Assembly (NCBI RefSeq): GCF_907164915.1
Contig: NC_061863.1
Coordinates: forward strand, 41,699,382 to 41,763,381
DNA from: Impatiens glandulifera
Lineage: Eukaryota; Streptophyta; Magnoliopsida; Ericales; Balsaminaceae
Length of the DNA: 64,000 bases
Direction of reading: 5' to 3'
Shown: piece after piece, positions 61,143 to 64,000 of the stretch
How the letters are laid out: the number at the start of each line of letters is the position of its first letter
Position numbering within the stretch: position 1 is the first letter of the stretch
Notes under the pieces: model-generated
Told to the model about the DNA's origin: nothing
Databases searched by the model: none
Seen by the model: the letters and a program-made list of their open reading frames with translations, nothing else
Position numbers and translations under genes: made by a program

Positions 61143-61499
61143 GCTGCCGACGAAGATTGTTCATGTAATCCCTACATTTATAGCAAACAGAAAATCTGTT
61201 TTCTTCATAAAATATTTAGATCTATTGATTCAGAAAAAGTAAATTTCCCGTGATGAAATATCAAATCCGAACAGTGTGTAGTCACTTTGTCACATCATGA
61301 AAAAGTAATTTCATTCACGAAAAAGTAATAACACTTAATAATATAAAATAAATAATTCAATATTGTCATTCACATTATATTAGATAATAAATTATTTCAA
61401 CATTAATAAAAATATTTTCATGAATAATTATAAAATTATATTCAATATAATACTATAATAGTATTGCTATACGAACAGGGAAGAGATCTGAGCTAAACT

Positions 61500-61720
61500 A
61501 ACTCAATAAGCGAAGAAATCTTCGCCACAATTGTTTTCGACCTGTCCCCCGTGTACACCCCCCATACACAACAATGAGAAGCCCACTTGTCTGTCATGGA
61601 AAGATACTAAACCGTGTATGTGTAGACCAAAATTAAATGTATTTTAAATATCCCTTTATTTCATATTATATGAAATTATTATAACTGACAATAAGCGAAC
61701 AAATATTCGCTCAAATGACC
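61500..61720. repeat. Palindrome and ladder unit
   Basis: AAGCGAAGAAATCTTCGCC (61507), a ladder with CAATGAGAAGCCC, CATGGAAAGATAC and ATGTGTAGACCAAAA (61575-61635), and AAGCGAACAAATATTCGCTC (61693). Same architecture as the units at 52056-52960. Confidence 0.7.
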
Positions 61721-61763
61721 TGGCGGATCAGTAGGCAGTCCTTTGTTTTGTCACATCATGCAG

Positions 61764-62284
61764 AAATTATATGTCATCATTGAAAAAGAAGTGTGTTTTT
61801 GTATAAAACCCTATAAAGAAATCATTTCATATCTATGGATTCAGTAAAAGTATTAAGCCTGTCATGACATGTCAAATCGGAACAGTGTGCAGTATTGTTG
61901 TCACATCACAAAAAGTAAAAAATAGTATATTTTAATACAGTTGCAAATTAATTTTATTTTTCTATTTTTAAACACATGCATTCATCTAATTATAGAAGAA
62001 AAGAAGCGAACATATATCCGTGTTCAGTGAAAATTGCAAATTATGAGAAACTAATATGAAGCGAATAAATCTTCGCTTGAATGAATTCTAAGTTGACGTA
62101 CATGTGAAACACACAACCCCTACATGAGAAGACCCTTTACACCTGATGTAAGTACACCAACGCTTGTATGTGAAGACCAAAATGATGAATGAATGTGGGA
62201 GGAAAATACACGCCGCGAATAAATCTTCGCTACAAACAATTTTTCAATTTCTATCCGTTAATCACAATTCATTTTTATTTATAA
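61764..62284 (+). repeat. 520-bp direct duplication, copy 2
   Basis: See 60017-60536. After an approximately 50-bp interruption, CATCGAATC(A/G)GACCA is also shared (60544 and 62339). Confidence 0.9.
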
Positions 62285-63270
62285 TTCATTACAGACATAT
62301 TTTTGTACGGTACATCATATCTTAAAGTAATCATTATACATCGAATCGGACCAGTCTTCATTATTTTAGATAGGGAACATCAATCATAATTTATATATTG
62401 TTAATTAAAAAGTTTAGGTGATGTTTGATCTTATCTTGTTACACTTATTATAGAAACCAAAAATTTATATTAAAAAATGCTGAGTACTACACTACGGTCA
62501 TAAATTAAAAAATTACATTTACTATAATTAACATTATATGAAATATTAAATTATTCATACATAACAAACCTTATATTTATTACATGAGTGTGAAAGTAAA
62601 ATATATACATTGTCATTTATATTCAAAAAAAAATTCATTAAATTTAATTGACAGCTCAATTAAAAAGGAAATTAGTACAATGAAGCGCCAAAAATTTTTC
62701 CACATGTCAAGTCAACTGTCAAAAAGTCTCAGGCTTTGTGACGACGGCCAGTCAATCGCTACCATCGAATCAAATGTCATTCCTTTAGATTGGATACGAT
62801 CTGTTAGATTGGCAGATCGAAGATTTGTTCGCTTATTCAGCATTGAGAAGCAAATAGTTGTTCATTTTGTGGGAAATTTTTTTCAAATAATGTGAAACAA
62901 GAAAGACATGTACTAAGCGAAGATATATTCGTACATTGCGGAGTTCTGCACGAATACATCCTCGTCTATTGTAGTATGTTACTTTTCATAATGCATAATT
63001 ACCTTTCACAATACAAAAGCGAATATCGCTTCGACTCGTACGAAGTTCATGAGAAACTCCTTATTCATGTTTGTGAAAACCGATACGGCCTCATGAAAAT
63101 ACATTCACACTAACAGTGCAGTTTGCAAAGTAAAACTGTAAAACATCTGAAGCCCGAATCCGGCCGTAATACACCCAGGTTATTCTACCATCTGACCTAG
63201 CGCTGTCGTCTCCTGCATTTCGACTACGAACCCATTTCTCTTCCGGTTAGTATCTTCGGCTCCAGCGAAA
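62285..63270. other. Spacer with CGAA palindromes, no supported gene
   Basis: Frames at 62584-62895 and 62892-63113 have no recognisable features. Palindromes include GATCGAAGATTTGTTCGC (62816), AGCGAAGATATATTCG (62915) and AAAGCGAATATCGCTTCG (63017). A GC-richer leader (63150-63270) precedes the next gene. Confidence 0.4.
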
Positions 63271-64000
63271 ATGGTAAGAAGTGTTTACGGTTGCATGCTT
63301 GTGTCTATTTCGTTTTCTTAGTTTAGGTCGTTCGAATCTAAATGTGACTTTAACATCTCAGAATCAGGATTCCGATATGCAAATAGTTCCATATACTGAA
63401 TCCACGACTGAAGTGAACACACTAAGGTAATTACGCGAATGTTACAATTGTTAAAATTTGACTATATTTGGATTAGGTAAGTAATCCAATTTGCTAATGA
63501 TAATGTAGTGTTCAACAAAGGAAACGAAAACCCGATGCATCAGGCACGCCCACGACACCACTGGATATTCTGGCCAACGCGGCGAATGAAGCACTTAGTG
63601 AGAACCAAGTTCAGAAGAAAAGAAGAAGGACTCGTGACCCTGATGTCGATTTCAAGAGCAGAACCTCTCCATCGGGCCTTCATCACCTGATTAACAGGTT
63701 ATCTGAAGAACAGAAGCAGGCTGTGAGGGACATAGGATTTGGTTCCCTTCTGTCACTTGGCATATCAAAATGCCCACTTCAATTCTCACGGTGCATTGTG
63801 AGTCTATTCAATCCCAGAAGGAGGAGCATCGTCCTACACAGTGGAGAGGAGATGCAGATTGATGAAGAGGATGTTCAATGTGTATTGAACATACCCAGAG
63901 GTGAATTAGTTGTGGCAGAGTGTTTAGGAAATCACACGGACGACAAGGTGTACAAGGACCATCTCACGGCGTGGAGAAGGAGATGGGGATTCGAGAACAG
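63271..64000 (+). CDS. Second Ulp1-type family gene, 5' part (runs off the window)
   Basis: Proposed exons: 63271-63273 (ATG only), 63362-63426, and 63509 to beyond 64000, all with GT-AG borders and in-phase joins. The reading frame is open to the window end. Exon 3 encodes a basic KKRRRTRD patch and the conserved domain LSEEQKQAVRDIGFGSLLSL, then CP..FSRC, MQIDEEDVQCVLNIPRGE, closely matching residues 167-260 of the gene at 53117. The N-terminus also aligns (MNQDSDMQIV versus the NQGNNMEVD segment). Translation could instead start at ATG 63377 inside exon 2. The protease part, if present, lies outside the window. No frameshift is seen in the visible part. Confidence 0.75.

Noticed and set aside
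62584..63113. Two consecutive frames (103 and 73 aa) before the second Ulp1-type gene
   Set aside because: They contain the dispersed CGAA palindromes, have no conserved motif, and end in AT-rich sequence.

Overview
The window is nuclear DNA from a land plant, most likely a eudicot. It is very AT-rich, genes are sparse and carry GT-AG introns, and most of the sequence is layered transposon debris: Ty3/gypsy Tat/Ogre-like, Ty1/copia-like, LINE, hAT, CACTA and Tourist MITEs, fold-back elements, Helitron-like ends and tRNA-derived SINE-like units. The species cannot be named from the sequence.

Layout. 1-8.0 kb: a decayed Tat/Ogre-like gypsy element on + (LTR, tRNA-Arg-type primer site, DUF7745-like ORF1 remnant, gag remnant), with a copia-type LTR carrying a 28-bp palindromic minisatellite nested in it. 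9.5-15.4 kb: a young non-coding LTR element with two 798-bp LTRs that differ at one base I could see, flanked by an unusually long 28-bp direct duplication. 15.4-23.4 kb: AT-rich debris with a fold-back element, a hAT transposase fragment, a mini-CACTA and old LTR pieces. 23.4-28.7 and 45.8-47.9 kb: a duplicated block, each copy with an intact two-exon defensin-like gene on -. A copia-like element and MITEs interrupt the first block. 28.9-38 kb: Helitron-like end, tandem repeats, a 1-kb fold-back element inside a TA microsatellite, an Ogre-type LTR remnant and local duplications. 38.3-45.8 kb: a LINE fragment and a second Ogre-like element on - (protease, gag, ORF1, leader, LTR). 49.1-50.2 kb: Helitron-like end plus tandem tRNA-like units. 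50.2-51.85 kb: copy of the 34.2-35.8 kb block.

The most distinctive part is 51.85-64.0 kb. It is less AT-rich and holds (i) a nine-exon gene with a conserved N-terminal domain, acidic 77-residue repeats and a complete C48/Ulp1-type catalytic set, (ii) an intact intronless DUF7745-like gene, and (iii) the start of a second gene of the Ulp1-type family that runs off the window. The spaces between them are filled with short imperfect palindromes of the form CGAA-N(5-7)-TTCG, ladders of ATGTAAAGACC-like motifs, a 136-bp satellite and a 520-bp direct duplication. I did not notice these motifs elsewhere in the window. The same DUF7745-like fold is encoded, in broken form, by both Ogre-like elements, so the window holds both a transposon-borne and a free-standing version.

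Function is inferred from sequence motifs recognised by eye; no database search was run.
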